From: Symsagittifera roscoffensis
Lineage: Eukaryota > Xenacoelomorpha > Acoela > Convolutidae
Length of the DNA stretch: 64,000 nucleotides
Reading direction: 5' to 3'
Assembly (NCBI RefSeq): GCF_963678635.1
Contig: NC_087068.1
Coordinates: 20,256,914-20,320,913, forward strand
Positions 11,701 to 21,545 of this stretch are shown here, piece after piece. Position numbers and translations under genes: made by a program. The notes beneath the pieces are model-generated. The model searched no databases. It was not told the origin of the DNA and was given only the letters and a program-made list of their open reading frames with translations. Each line of letters begins with the position of its first letter. Position 1 is the stretch's first letter.

Positions 11701-14039
11701 ATATGGTCGAAAAAACTGAATCGTTCAAAAAGAAAAAGGCTAGTTTTGATACAAAAAGATGCGAGAAAATAGATAGTAAAATTAGTTTCGGAAGAAAATT
11801 ATTGAACGTTCACAAAGCCAAAAAATACCTTAGCAGAAACCCTTGAGGACGAAAAAAATCAACAAGATAAATTATTAGGTCCCCCTCAGCCTCAAAAAAA
11901 AAACACACACACACACACACACAAAAAAATGTTCTTTGCTCGTCAAATGAAACAATATATGGGGCTAATTAGCCAAAATAATATAGGCCGAAATCTGAAA
12001 GCAGAAAAAATAGGAAAAAAATCGATAACATTTAAGACCAATAAAAAGCTAATAAGACCCTTTGATTATCAAAACAAACACACGCACCTATAATTTTTTT
12101 CGCTTGTCGAAAGACGCAATATGAGGCCATTAAGCCGATTTAGTGTAGGCCGAAACCTATCAAGCAAAAAAGGTGAAAAAAAAACAAAAAAACCGAAAAA
12201 AAACTTAATCTTATGAAAAATAATAATAAAACGAAAATCTTCGGGCAAAGTTAAGTGTTTACGCGAAGAAAAAAGACAAAAAAAATACAATCAGTTTTTA
12301 ATTTACCAAATTACATAAAAAATCAAAAAAAATTTGATTACAAAAGAGCTTACGGCACAAAAAAGGTAATAAATTTAGAAAATAAGCCGACAAACATAAA
12401 CAGACAACCAATAGGCCGATGATTTTTTGATGCTAAATATTTTTGGTTAAAAAACAAGTGCTGGCCGGTTTTGAGCTAGAGCATTAGCCGTCTACTAGTT
12501 TTTTGTAACCAATACTTAAACTTGAATTTTAATTTTCAAGAAACTGAGCTACAGATTTCAATGCAGCACAAATAATAACTGAACAAATGATTTAGTGATT
12601 TTGTTAAACTAGTTGTTATTCCGAAAAAAAATTCTGTATTCCGATTTGATAAAGCTTGCTAATCCAAAGCGTAAAAACATTAACGTAATGAGTGAAAAAA
12701 AACCCAATCTGCTTAACAATTACCCCTTCCCCCGTTTTTAAGAAGGGGGCAATTGTTGAAAAGATTAATTTGGTCAAATGTTTGACCAGTCAGAAAGCAG
12801 CAAAATTTAAATACAACAACGCTCTAACGCTTAATCACTTTTTCTATTTATCGAGATTGCGATTTTTTAGGAGATAAAGAGGGAGAGGGAGGAAATTGTT
12901 AAGTAAATCTCAAAAACCTAAGAACATTCAATAAAGTGATCAAAGTTTTTCACAAAACTTTCGTGATTTATGAAACAAAACTCGTGATTTATGAAACAAA
13001 GGATTACATATTCTTTCCTTCAAAAATATTTAGGTTTGCAGGAAAAATTTTAGACTGGAACTATTTGGATAGGCAAACCGTCGGAATTTTTTAGGTCGGC
13101 AAACCGTATTTACTTTGAAGAAAGTTCCAATTAAAAACAGTGTTTTGACAAAAAATGGCCTGTTCAATGGGAAGCATTAATTGCAAAAGATGGTATTCTT
13201 TCATTTAAAAAATCAATTTAATCGAGGCATTTGATTCGTTTCAAAAATTCAATCTCCATGCACGCTGTTTAGGTTAATGCAAAATAGTTTAAGTACACGG
13301 AAAAAAGTCATTCATAGAATTGAATTGGAATAAAAAAAAAGTAAGCCTGATTAATGCAAAAGAGTTAGACGACCAAAAAAGTAGTCAAGGAAACTTCACC
13401 TGAAAAAAAAAGAAAACCACACGACCTAAATAAGTGTCTTCATTTCGTTCGCTGCAACTTATTAGTGCCAAAAAGAGTAAAACCAATTTAATTGATGTTT
13501 TTTTTGAACACTTAAAAGTCTGATACTAAGCACAGAGAAAAGATTTCAGAACTCAGCATGGCTTATACTCCAAATTTTCACTTTTTCGTTCCAATAAAGA
13601 ACTGAAAATAGTTTTGAAGATCCAAAACAAAATTTTCCATTACCCACAAGCAACATTACTGTATTTGCCTTCAGAAAACTAGAACCCAAGCTAAGTTTTT
13701 TATTGTTGAAAAAATAGAAAAGTATTTGCGCTGGGTAGATATTGGATGTTGAAACAATGATGTTTTTGAACGAAAATAATTCAGGTTAAATATTCTGTAT
13801 TCCCAAGACTGAAAATACTATTAACATTATCGGTTTAACCTGACTATCGTACCTGTACAAAAGTGAGAATAGTATTTTGACGTTATTAAATTAACTTTCA
13901 AGGGTTTAGTTATCTGCGATATGAACGAACTTACCACTCGGCTTTTCCTCCGTTGCTCTACAGCTGCAAAAGTGGGCTCAGGCGAGACCTTCGATTTAAA
14001 CGCAACTGGAGCACTAGAATTTGAAGCACCGCAACCCAT
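2491..14039 (-). CDS. hil: Hillarin / KY-family transglutaminase-like protein, 8 exons, 764 aa
   Basis: The exons are 13935-14039, 10510-10661, 6470-6655, 5886-6052, 5275-5505, 3934-4335, 2851-3630 and 2491-2762. All have GT-AG borders, and the phases sum to 2295 nt (764 residues plus stop). The protein starts MGCGAS, a myristoylation-type N terminus with a palmitoylatable Cys3. Residues about 85-205 are the transglutaminase-like core. About 206-280 is the KY-specific segment (SDPDKLIFSHFP, IKRHFFKLG). The remainder is three to four KY beta modules. Hillarin and KY proteins are known as cytoskeleton- and muscle-associated members of this superfamily. In the core the catalytic Asp is kept (D194 in RLIDVHWG), but the expected Cys and His positions read K136 and A179, so a non-enzymatic scaffold role is inferred. 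The start was chosen because the N-terminal motif and exon 1 phase fit. The gene appears intact. Its introns are loaded with MITEs and SINEs. Confidence 0.9.
2851..3630 (-). CDS. hil: Hillarin-like exon 7 (KY modules 2 and 3)
   Basis: Acceptor GGTTTTCAG|GAATTG and donor AACAAG|GTTTGT. This is the longest exon. It encodes two further modules closing with HICSYLIRCNK and EVFNYLINCTS. Confidence 0.9.
3934..4335 (-). CDS. hil: Hillarin-like exon 6 (KY module 1)
   Basis: Acceptor GTTTTCAG|GTCTCA and donor GGCCAG|GTAGAT. It encodes the first beta-rich KY module, closing with HVCSYIINCTKA. Confidence 0.9.
5228..5262 (-). repeat. MITE-B hairpin-module fragment
   Basis: GCACAGCAACC...GATCCTTGTTA matches the terminal module of MITE-B. 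It lies in the intron right behind the exon 5 donor. Confidence 0.5.
5275..5505 (-). CDS. hil: Hillarin-like exon 5
   Basis: Acceptor AAATAG|GCGACG. The donor TTAG|GTTTTC was chosen over read-through because it joins FFKLG to LSIKSH of exon 6 in phase. It encodes the FYFLSDPDKLIFSHFPDE motif typical of KY proteins. Confidence 0.85.
5886..6052 (-). CDS. hil: Hillarin-like exon 4 (second half of core)
   Basis: Acceptor ATCTTTAG|TGAGTC and donor ATCACAG|GTACTG. It encodes VTIRGFAKGVGYQPG and ASWNAVLIDKYWRLIDVHWG. The expected active-site His, two residues before Trp181, is Ala179. Asp194 is present. Confidence 0.9.
6470..6655 (-). CDS. hil: Hillarin-like exon 3 (first half of transglutaminase-like core)
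   Basis: Acceptor TTCCAG|GTACTT and donor GCAC|GTCAGT. It encodes KVRAIYIWVTTQD and GSYAGLFGRIC, the helix that normally carries the nucleophilic Cys. The residue at that position here is Lys136. Confidence 0.9.
6822..7309 (-). repeat. MITE-B copy B2
   Basis: Inverted repeat TGTTCCAACCAT near 6825. The interior shares the GGTACC...GGGTCGA-type block. The hairpin module GAGCAACCGGCTATCCTTG ends at 7306. It lies in hillarin intron 2. Confidence 0.65.
7408..7458 (-). repeat. MITE-A terminal module, isolated
   Basis: AAGACCCTGCTCGTATCAAGG followed by a degraded version of the inverted repeat, without a clear MITE-A body. Confidence 0.4.
7690..8012 (+). repeat. tRNA-derived SINE-like copy S1
   Basis: A B-box-like TGTTCCAATCCCG at 7718-7730 follows an A-tract. 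The body contains ATCGGCTTATTGATAT. The right end is ACGCAAGTGGTGCGAAGCTC...CCCTGTG, the family hairpin tail. It sits in hillarin intron 2. Confidence 0.5.
8318..9075 (-). repeat. tRNA-derived SINE-like copy S2
   Basis: Reverse orientation. The B-box GGTTTGAATCT is the complement of 9025-9035 in a tRNA-like head. The body has several AAGCCGAT motifs. The tail CAGAGGCAAAGTTGAGCTTCG is at about 8322-8345. Confidence 0.55.
9365..9556 (-). repeat. MITE-A fragment A4
   Basis: It shares CCCCATAACTTTGCAAAAATTATCACAG and ACCGAGCACAAACAC-type blocks with the other MITE-A copies (shown here only in part). Both ends are lost. Confidence 0.5.
9586..10192 (+). repeat. MITE-B copy B3
   Basis: The hairpin module GATAATCGGTTACTGTGC is followed by the inverted repeat TGTTCCGACCAT (9625-9636). 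The right end ATGACCGGAACA is at 10181-10192. It ends about 320 bases before hillarin exon 2. Confidence 0.7.
10510..10661 (-). CDS. hil: Hillarin-like exon 2
   Basis: Acceptor CCATTTAG|GACCC and donor CTCCAG|GTAGAC. It enters in phase 0 and exits in phase 2. It encodes residues 36-86, including FKQWDQRALTVRNYGIP, the segment that precedes the transglutaminase core in this family. The exon lies in an ORF too short to stand out alone and was found by family resemblance. Confidence 0.85.
10821..10855 (-). repeat. SINE hairpin-tail fragment
   Basis: CAAAGGCGAAGCGAAGTTTT followed by GCATCGCTTGCC, a variant of the family tail. No head was identified. Confidence 0.4.
11642..12530 (-). repeat. tRNA-derived SINE-like copy S3
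   Basis: The tail at 11642-11690 is CACAGAGGCGAAGC with GGCGAAGCTGAGCTTCGCC, then a second hairpin (ACTTGCGATGCAAGT). The body has repeated GGCCGAAA/AAGCCGAT motifs. The degraded tRNA-like head shows AGCTCAAAACCGG as complement of 12465-12477. It sits in hillarin intron 1. Confidence 0.5.
11902..11923. repeat. (AC)n microsatellite
   Basis: About eleven AC units bordered by A-tracts, within SINE copy S3. Confidence 0.9.
12531..13934. other. Rest of hillarin intron 1; nothing recognised
   Basis: AT-rich intron sequence without a convincing ORF, RNA gene or repeat match. Confidence 0.5.
13935..14039 (-). CDS. hil: Hillarin-like exon 1 (start codon, lipidation motif)
   Basis: ATG at 14037-14039 and 35 codons ending in phase 0 at donor GTG|GTAAGT. 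It encodes the Gly2-Cys3 lipidation signal and a basic stretch (QRRKSRV). Confidence 0.8.
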
Positions 14040-15515
14040 TTTGAGATAAATTACGTGAAGAATTTATTTAAGAAATAAAATTGACAAAAATTTCATTTAA
14101 AGCTGATGTCTGAGGCCAAAGTTTTCTGCAGTAAACATTACTCTTCAACAACGAATTTTCATTTATGACACAAAAATATATAGGTCAATATTAAGAAAGG
14201 TCTAAAAGCAATCGCTGTTAACTCATGTAAGCCAAACTAATAAAAGAAAACTCAAAAAAGCACATAAATAAAAGTCACCATCAATTGTACATGATGCGTT
14301 GGTACTCAGTGACGTTTTTGATTGAAAAATATCTAACTTTACTATATTAAACTGTGCGTCATAGAAATAACACAACTGGTGCGTGAATTTTAGTTGGTTG
14401 GTTTAAAATTCATTTGGTTTTACGAAAACCATTTTTAGGTAGCTGCTTTTTTATTAAGAATTATTTTACTTTGGCATAAAATGTCTGTATATAATCTGGT
14501 AACAGACGAAATAAAGCATCAATTTTATGAGAGGCGGCTCACTTCTTTTGATATTACAATTTCATTTAATTTTTGATAACAATGTAAAACAGACTTTCAA
14601 GTTTAGGCAGAGGAGATTTTCCGTTTAAAGTATTCATACCGTTATGGTGATTTTTCAAGCCGTTAGTCTAATACTTCGAGGAAAGAAGCACGTGCAACTT
14701 TAAAAACTGCTAGCGTAAGGAAACAGTTTTTTCCTACCTGATTCTATGAAGTTTGAATATTTTATATCGTCAAGAACAAAACAAACAATCGCGACTAAAC
14801 GGTACATGGGAAATTTCTTAAAGCACAACCGAATTTTTTTGTAATGTTCTTGCTTAAAGTCAAATTTTTCATCAGAAATGGTTTATTTTCCAACAATTTA
14901 CTGAGTAAAATAATCGGATGTCAAACTGGAGGCTGTTCGCAATGTAGAGGAACTCTATCATAGAAAACTTTCTTCTGATCGGAATCAGTAAAACTCCTAT
15001 TCAATGAAAGGGTTAAGTTCAGACCCGAATCTCAATATTAAAAGAAAAGGAATTATAGCGTATAATATATTCCGTGCAAATAAAATATATATACTTTTTA
15101 AAAATCGGTGTCTAAATTTTCCAATGGGTCTTTTCTATTTAAAATTTAACAACTCATGGGCTCTTTTTCTTCCCCCCACCCATCAATTTCGACATGCAGA
15201 CTAATAAGGGACTGACAAACACTTTTGCTATACAAATTTAACCTGGTCAAACCACTCATTTCACCAAATAAATATTGCTTGCGTGAGGTGGGGGAGAGTC
15301 AACTCATGGATCTGCAGAAAGAGTCAAACTTCTAACGCGCATCTGATTGTGGTCTCAATTATACAATGTCTCTGCTCTCAATTTTTTCGAAGTTAAGCTC
15401 ACGTCTGATTGATTCTTCTAATTTGCTTGAGATGAGAGCTTGACTTAATGAATTGTTTCAATTCTGCTCATTGTTCGACAAATTTTACGAATTTGAATAA
15501 ATTTTAAATATCAAC
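14040..15515. other. Upstream region of hillarin; nothing recognised
   Basis: It should contain the 5' UTR and promoter of the minus-strand gene, but no core promoter motif stands out in the AT-rich sequence. Confidence 0.4.
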
Positions 15516-15560
15516 GCAGAGGCGAAGCTGTACTTTGCAAACAGAAGCGAAGAAGATGCA
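15516..15560 (-). repeat. SINE hairpin-tail fragment
   Basis: CAGAGGCGAAGCTG followed by TACTTTGC, next to MITE-C copy C1. Confidence 0.45.
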
Positions 15561-15611
15561 AAAAACAGCTTTGAACAGGCATAACAAAATGAAATCAGGA
15601 AAAAAGCCAAT

Positions 15612-16056
15612 AGACAGTAATGAACGCAAGTAAATAGGAAAAAACATCGACTTTGTTGAAAAAAATCTTGAAAGATGCCCTTTAAGCTTTTTGAATTCCT
15701 TGAACAAGTTATGAATGGCGTTTTTTTTATAGCATGAACCGAACTTGAGAAAACTGGATCAATAGGTTAAGTTTTCATTCCGCAGGAAGTCTAAAAACTA
15801 AATACCACTTTCGAAAGTAAAAATTGTTCCCGTTTTTTCGCACCATTTCTACCTTCGTATTTGGAGAGAGCTATTTACGTAACTTTAAGCAGATGAATTT
15901 CAACTGAACTCAAGAAGTGCATGCACAGCTAAGTGTAATCATAAATGCATTAATATCTGTGAATGCACATCCGTAGTTATTATAGCATTTTAAGACTTTC
16001 CTGAAAAAAAAACCACCAAGACCTATAAAAGAGTCTTTACTACGTTCATTAGTCTT
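15612..16056 (+). repeat. MITE-C copy C1
   Basis: The left end AGTAATGAACG (15616-15626) and right end CGTTCATTAGTCTT (about 16043-16056) are inverted. The interior (CACTTTCGAAAG, TTCGTATTTGGAGAG, GCAGATGAATTTCAACTGAA) is closely shared with 18364-18818 and 58979-59403. Confidence 0.75.
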
Positions 16057-16261
16057 GAAAGATTAGAAATACACCTTGGAAAAGTTTCTGCTGAGATAAA
16101 GAGTAACACGGTCTAACATCTGCTCCGCGACAGCTTGTAATTTTTCTTACACTATCCACCAATAAAGCAGCTGCAGTTTTTAGCAAATTGCCAATGCTAT
16201 GCAGCCAAAACTCCGGATTTGAATCTACCACTTGTTGATTAGGAGTCTCACGTCATCGAAT

Positions 16262-16335
16262 TTAAGCCATCGTCGCCTAGAGGTAAACTAGTGGCCCAGC
16301 TAATGCTGGATGCACCTGTTTTAATCTTTGATTGT
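16262..16335 (+). other. tRNA-like sequence (SINE head or tRNA pseudogene)
   Basis: TCGTCGCCTAGAGGTAAAC resembles an A-box region. It is followed by an anticodon-arm-like GGCCCAGCTAATGCTGG and a weak B box (CCTGTTTTAATC). It is unlikely to be a functional tRNA. Confidence 0.35.
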
Positions 16336-16479
16336 ATGATACCGAAATCCGTAACTTTCAAAAATTCGAAAAATTGACTTTACGCAAAACCCCAGTGATT
16401 TCCCTACTTAAGTACGTGATTAGCCGCTTATTTAAACGAGAGAACTACTACTCGCTTCTTCAACTGACTTCTTTAACTC

Positions 16480-17340
16480 GGATTTGGCTGGGTAGTTTTC
16501 GAGAAAAAAAGTGAAAAAAAAAGACGCCAAGAAACGATCAAATATTGTAAAATTTGACTTTTCCTAAATCCATTTATTTTTCTCTAATAAAGCATGGGAA
16601 TAACATTTTATGCATGGAACACTTCCATATCCTCATTTTTAGATTGAACACTTAATATCAGATTTAGCTAGTTGTTTTCGTGAAAAAAAAATAGAAATTT
16701 CTGCAAAAAACTGAGATTTCAAAAAATTGATTTTGCGCAATGTCCGTAAAAAAAAGAGTGAAACAGAGTACATACTCAGGGAAATCTGCGCACCTTCTTA
16801 GTTTGATTGAAGTTACAACGTCAGAATCAGCGATTTAGTTTTAAAAAAAAGAATAATTTCCAAAAAAACGGGCAAAATTTCAAAAATTGAACATTTTCAA
16901 AGGCCAGATTTGTTTTCAAAACACAGGGCACACGGCATAGCAGCTTACACAGAGAAGAATCTCATAATTGTTTTTTTTTCTTTCGGTTCAACCCTTGATC
17001 TCCGATTTGGCATGGTAGTTTTGGAGAAAAAAAAAACAAAAAATTTTAACCAACAAATATGTCAAAAAAGCGCTTATTTGAGGCCAAAACTTTCATCTAC
17101 CAAATTTAGGAAACAGCGGCCTGTGAAGGTGGATCCCCATAATTTGCGGTTTTGATTGAAACGTATATATCAGATTTGCGCATTTAATATTTAAGAAAAT
17201 GAACAAAAAATAGGTCAAAAATTCCCTTCGGAAAATTTCGAACGCCGTAGAACGTGGCGTTAAATGACGAGAGACTAGTAAAATATGCAGGCACATAAAA
17301 GAGCCGCCAATTTTTCACAATCGGTTCAGTAGTTTTTGAT
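16480..17340. repeat. Degenerate tandem array T3, ~172-bp units
   Basis: The landmark GTAGTTTTCGAGAAAA or its variants recurs at about 16489, 16669, 16835, 17010 and 17181. The array ends with a tail (GAGACTAGTAAAATATGCAG, then CAGTAGTTTTTGA) that also ends the array at 47840-48745. Confidence 0.55.
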
Positions 17341-17718
17341 GCACGCGTAATAATTATAACTGAAAAATTGACTTAAAACTGAATTCAAAATCATATCTTG
17401 TAGCTCAAAACATCTAGTTTACAAGTAGAAGTTCTATGCTGGTAGGCAACAAAAAAAATGCTTTCGAAATGTGACGAAAGTATAGGGTGTCTCAGCTTAT
17501 CTGATAAAAGCTGAATGATTTAAATTAAATTAAGTTTCAAGTATTTAGAAAGGGATTTGATTGGTTATCAGATATGAAATAGAGCAATTACCAAACTTCG
17601 GTTTTCATAAGAAACGAAATGTATCCGAATAAAACATAAAATAGAGCAGTTCTTTTGTATTTTACTTTCTTCAATTTAGTTATATTATTACAAACTTATA
17701 TCTAGGCGAGGAACATTT

Positions 17719-17918
17719 TCACATGAAACTGTAACCCTGCAGTTTGTACTTCATTTTTTCACTAATTTTGTACTGCTTAATCTTTTCGTTGGCATCCATC
17801 CTCTGCCAGTGCTGACACAGCTTCGGGAACTTCTGGGTTATTTTTGTCCAGTCACAGAACTGGTCAGACTTTACTACACACATCAAGTGGTACAGAGTAA
17901 CATCCACGTACGTCAAGC
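17719..17918 (-). CDS. GST exon 3
   Basis: Acceptor AATTCTAG|GCTTGA. It encodes LTYVDVTLYHLM through the stop (TGA at 17719-17721). Confidence 0.88.
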
Positions 17919-20255
17919 CTAGAATTACACATACAATTTTACAGAAAGTTGAAATGCTAATTAATTTATTTATCAGAGATTTTAGAAATTTAGCTCTACT
18001 ACGAAAATCTACAAGTGCTAGAAAATTAGTTTTTCTTCAAGTATCAACAAGTGCTAGCTATTCAATTCAAAAAAGTAAGTGTAAGAGACTAAAGGACATA
18101 ACGCAAATTCTCCAGTTGTTCTTCTGAGAAAAGAATTTGATTAAATTCGAACAGTTCAATGGTTTAACTCCCATTTGTCTTATAGTCATGTCGTCTGAAT
18201 GTCCCTCATCACTCAATCTTTTACAAACATGTTCCTTTTTTCTCCTCAATTTGACCAGGAGTTTGAAATAAGATTGCTTTCAGTTCGGAACATACTTTTA
18301 ATGCAGTAGAGATTCTTTGCCAAAATACTATAATAGAAAAACATAGCCAAGCGAAGATGTGAAAAGAGTAATGAACGCAAGTAAACATAAAAAAACACTG
18401 ACTTTTTTGAAACTTTCGAATTTCAAAGAAAGAAAATAGATGCCCTTTAAGCTCTTTGAATTTCTAGAACAATTTATGATCGGCGTTTTTTTTTTAAACC
18501 TGAACCCAACTAGAAAAAACTGGATCAATAGGTAAAGTTTTTATTCCGCTGGAAATCTAAAACTTAAATTCCACTTTCGAAACTAGAAATACTTCACGTT
18601 TTTTCGCGCCATTTCTACGTTCGTATTTGGAGAGCTATTTACTTAACTTTAAGCAGATGAATTTCAACTGAATTCAAAAAGTGCATGTATAGCTAAGTGC
18701 AATCATAAATGCATTAATATCTATGAATGCACATCTGTAGTTATTAGACTTTTAAGACTTTTCTGAAAAAAAATCAGCAAGAGCTATTTAAGAGTCTTCA
18801 CTACGTTCATTACTCTTAATTAAAAAAGCACTTTCAAATGTCTCCAGCCTCTATGATAGTGTTAAGATCTAATTGAACTCTATCGTAGCATACACTGAAT
18901 AACTGTACCTGCAAACATGTATTCTCCTTCGTTCTGCTTCAGAGCTCTGTCAAAATAGTCAAAAAACAAGAAGAGTCTCTTATCGCAGAACTCTTTGATG
19001 AAGGGTTCAGTGTACTCTTTCTGGTCCAAGTAGTCAGCGTGGAAATCCTTCATGTGATAGTTGAGATTTCCCTCCAAAATAAAATCATGCATTGTCAGAT
19101 TGAGAGATCTAGCGACGGCCACTTCTGCAGCAGATTCGGGAAGCATTCCAAACAGCCCCGCTAAATACTCCTACAACGTATATGTAATGATAATTGGTTC
19201 GGAGCCTATGCAAGTTTTTCTTTATATCGGAAGCAATAATCCAATAATAAACTCATAAGGATGTTTTAAGAATTATATCGAGCTTTTTCGCTCATTTTTT
19301 TTTTCAGTTCGATTGTTTTCATGTCAAAAAATCATCCATGAGCGAACTCGTAATACGACACCTCGCAACAACAAATAATCAATTGAGCAAATTACTTCAA
19401 GTACAATCTAAACAAAGATAGCCGGTTACTGTTCAAATTAGCACAAAATGTTTTATAAAATAGTCTTATAAAATACATTTTTTTTTCAAATTACGTTTTT
19501 TGTGTGGTGAGATAGTAAGATCTGAATAAAAAAAGAAGTTAGTTATTTTTGACAGTCATAGTCAAACAGGCCAATTGCAAAACAGTTTCTGTAGAAAAAT
19601 GTTTTAAATCGCGCTGAAAAATTTCGAAAACTATTTCTACTCGAGTCACGACTGAAAGGGCTATAAATGATATATAACTCGACCCATTTCAATGATTTTT
19701 TATGGTACCTGATTTTTCGTGGAAAACACACCCAAATACAAAGTTCCTCCACATTTTTCAAATGGTCGGAACAATTAGCGTCAAACACTGATTCACGCGC
19801 ATAACACCAATCCAATCGTGGCGAATGTAGGTGCAGCGGAGCAAGTAATTGCTATTTGCAAATGCCTAATTTCGAACCAAATTTCTAACTTTGCGAGTTG
19901 CTGTTTTCTTCAATTAGCGAAAATTCTTTTGTAGCAAGTTGTAGCGGTACCGAGCTGACTACCACAGATCTTTTCTTAGAACTTCGGAACCTTTACCGAA
20001 CGCCTGTTATATTTTGACGAATCAAACCATTTTAACCTGTATGGACGGTGTCTGACTTATCGTGAGGGACCCATTATGCACCAGCACCGGCGGAGCGTAG
20101 GCTGGAAACCCAGGTGTCTGGCCTCCTTTAGTCAGTTTGACAACCTCAGTGGGGTCATTGACCTCTTGCCAGTCTTTTCCAGCTAGAACTAACATTAGTC
20201 GGATATACTCTCCTCTACCCGCCATGGGCCAGTAAATCAGTTTGAATTCGGTCAT
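17719..20255 (-). CDS. Glutathione S-transferase, 3 exons, 226 aa
   Basis: The exons are 20037-20255, 18909-19170 and 17719-17918, with GT-AG borders. The phases sum to 681 nt, giving 226 residues. The N-terminal thioredoxin-like domain begins FKLIYWPMAGRGEYIRLML, so Tyr8 is the likely catalytic residue. PPVLVHNG with SQTPSIQEYLAG forms the glutathione site. The C-terminal helical domain runs from about residue 85, with LDQKEYTEPFIKEF and FAGLTYVDVTLYHL. Cytosolic GSTs conjugate glutathione to electrophiles. The N-terminal GRGEYIRL pattern and the DQKE block look unlike the classical sigma or mu type and recall a subfamily I associate with algae, bacteria and marine invertebrates. That class assignment is an impression only. 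Intron 1 holds a MITE-B and intron 2 a MITE-C. Confidence 0.88.
18364..18818 (+). repeat. MITE-C copy C2
   Basis: It starts AAGAGTAATGAACGCAAG and ends CTACGTTCATTACTCTT, an inverted pair. It lies wholly inside GST intron 2. Confidence 0.8.
18909..19170 (-). CDS. GST exon 2
   Basis: Acceptor CGTTGTAG|GAGTAT and donor TTTGCAG|GTACAG. It exits in phase 1 and encodes the interdomain linker and first alpha helices of the C-terminal domain. Confidence 0.9.
19412..19775 (+). repeat. MITE-B copy B4 (shortened)
   Basis: The module AAAGATAGCCGGTTACTG begins it, and it ends at AATGGTCGGAACAAT. It is shorter than B3 or B5, so an internal deletion is likely. It lies in GST intron 1. Confidence 0.65.
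20037..20255 (-). CDS. GST exon 1
   Basis: ATG at 20253-20255 and 73 codons to donor ATACAG|GTTAAA in phase 0. It carries Tyr8 and the glutathione-site loop. Confidence 0.9.
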
Positions 20256-20339
20256 TTAACTCAACTGGAACGCAGTCAAGTGGGTTCCGATTTTTGAATA
20301 ACTATTAAATCAACCTCTAGTTTTTTTGCTTGTCTTGTC

Positions 20340-20706
20340 TAATACTATCGCGTAGGGGCCGGTCCAGGTGAGGTGGGAGATTGCTTGCAGACTTCCGCTT
20401 CACAGTAATTGTAAATCTTCGCAGCAATCTTTGGCCCCTACTTCAGTTTAAACGACAGTTGAATTTTTCTTAAGACGCCAATACATACAAAATTTTAAAG
20501 CGCGCGCTAATTTTTGGTCAGAGTGTTAATTTGGCTCAATTTGGGTAAGAATTGCCGGTGGCGAGTAAGTTTGCTTAAATTGGGTCTGTTGGGATTTTGA
20601 AGAGAGCCCGCATTAAGATTCTTATATGACCTATGAAATAGACAAAATAGGTCAAAATATTTTAGAACATCTACTCCCTGCGATCAAATTCTAGATCCAC
20701 CCCTGC
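20340..20706. repeat. Dispersed repeat E, copy 1
   Basis: GACGCCAATACAT, AGCGCGCGCTAATTTTTGGT and a final GATCCACCCCTGC are loosely shared, in the same order, with 58255-58506. No coding capacity is seen. Confidence 0.4.
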
Positions 20707-20779
20707 TATTATGAACATAACTCTCGAAATGAAAATAATAAACCAAGATTAAATATAAATATAAACCAATTAGATTAAA

Positions 20780-21000
20780 AAGACTGCTCGTATATCAAGG
20801 CGAGGCCCTGAATGTTCCGACTGCCCTTTAGTTAGTCTCGAATAATTTTGGAAAACAAATTTAGGCAAAACTATGAATTTTAAGCTGATATCTCAAAGTT
20901 TAAAGAGTTAACATTTGAGTAGGGTATAGAATTAATAAGATCAATTAGCTGCCTCAATTCAATTTGAAAATTTTTAGAGCGTGATTATTCGCCACGTGTA
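20780..21000 (-). repeat. MITE-A-like terminal module with a different interior, copy 1
   Basis: GACTGCTCGTATATCAAGG, then AGGCCCTGAATGTTCCGACTG, is the MITE-A end module (quoted in part). The following interior (AAACTATGAATTTTAAGCTG) does not match MITE-A but matches 21360-21545. Confidence 0.6.
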
Positions 21001-21311
21001 ACGTATAAAACGAGCAGTTGAGAGCGGACACCTAGAGCTCTCAAATAGTTTATTATATAATTTCTTCATTCAGAAAGATGCCGCACTATATTTTCAAACA
21101 AAATTTCATTTTCATTCATGAAAAACCTCCCCTCTCACTATTTTAAGGTCAAAAAATCAAAAAATGCCAAAATTGAGTTTTGACAACAAAATAAGTTAAC
21201 CCAATTATGGTTGTTAAACAGTAGAATAAGTTGACGCGATCAAATTTCATGATATAAACAATGCTCCAGCATTGCACTAATTTCCCAGCATTGTTACTGT
21301 AATAAATTGTG

Positions 21312-21545
21312 AACAAGACTGCTCAAATCAGCGCAAAACCTTGAATGTTCCGACTGCCCCTTAAGTGATATCTAAAAATTTCTGGTTGAATAAATATTGG
21401 CGAACCTATGAGTTCAAGGCTGATATAAAATTAAGTGCTTAAATTTGAGTCGAGTATGGAAGTAAAAAGACCAATAAGCTCATTGCCTCAATTCAATTTG
21501 GAACCATTTCGATACTGAAGAAAATATATCGCTCTAATTTAAGGA
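21312..21545 (-). repeat. MITE-A-like terminal module with a different interior, copy 2
   Basis: AACAAGACTGCTCAAATCAG leads into TTGAATGTTCCGACTGCCCC. The interior shares AACCTATGAGTTCAAGGCTGA and CCTCAATTCAATTTGGAA-type blocks with copy 1. Confidence 0.6.

Noticed and set aside
11881-11933. CRISPR-like or other spaced repeat array
   Set aside because: It is a plain (AC)n microsatellite. The genome is eukaryotic, and no repeat-spacer pattern exists anywhere in the window.
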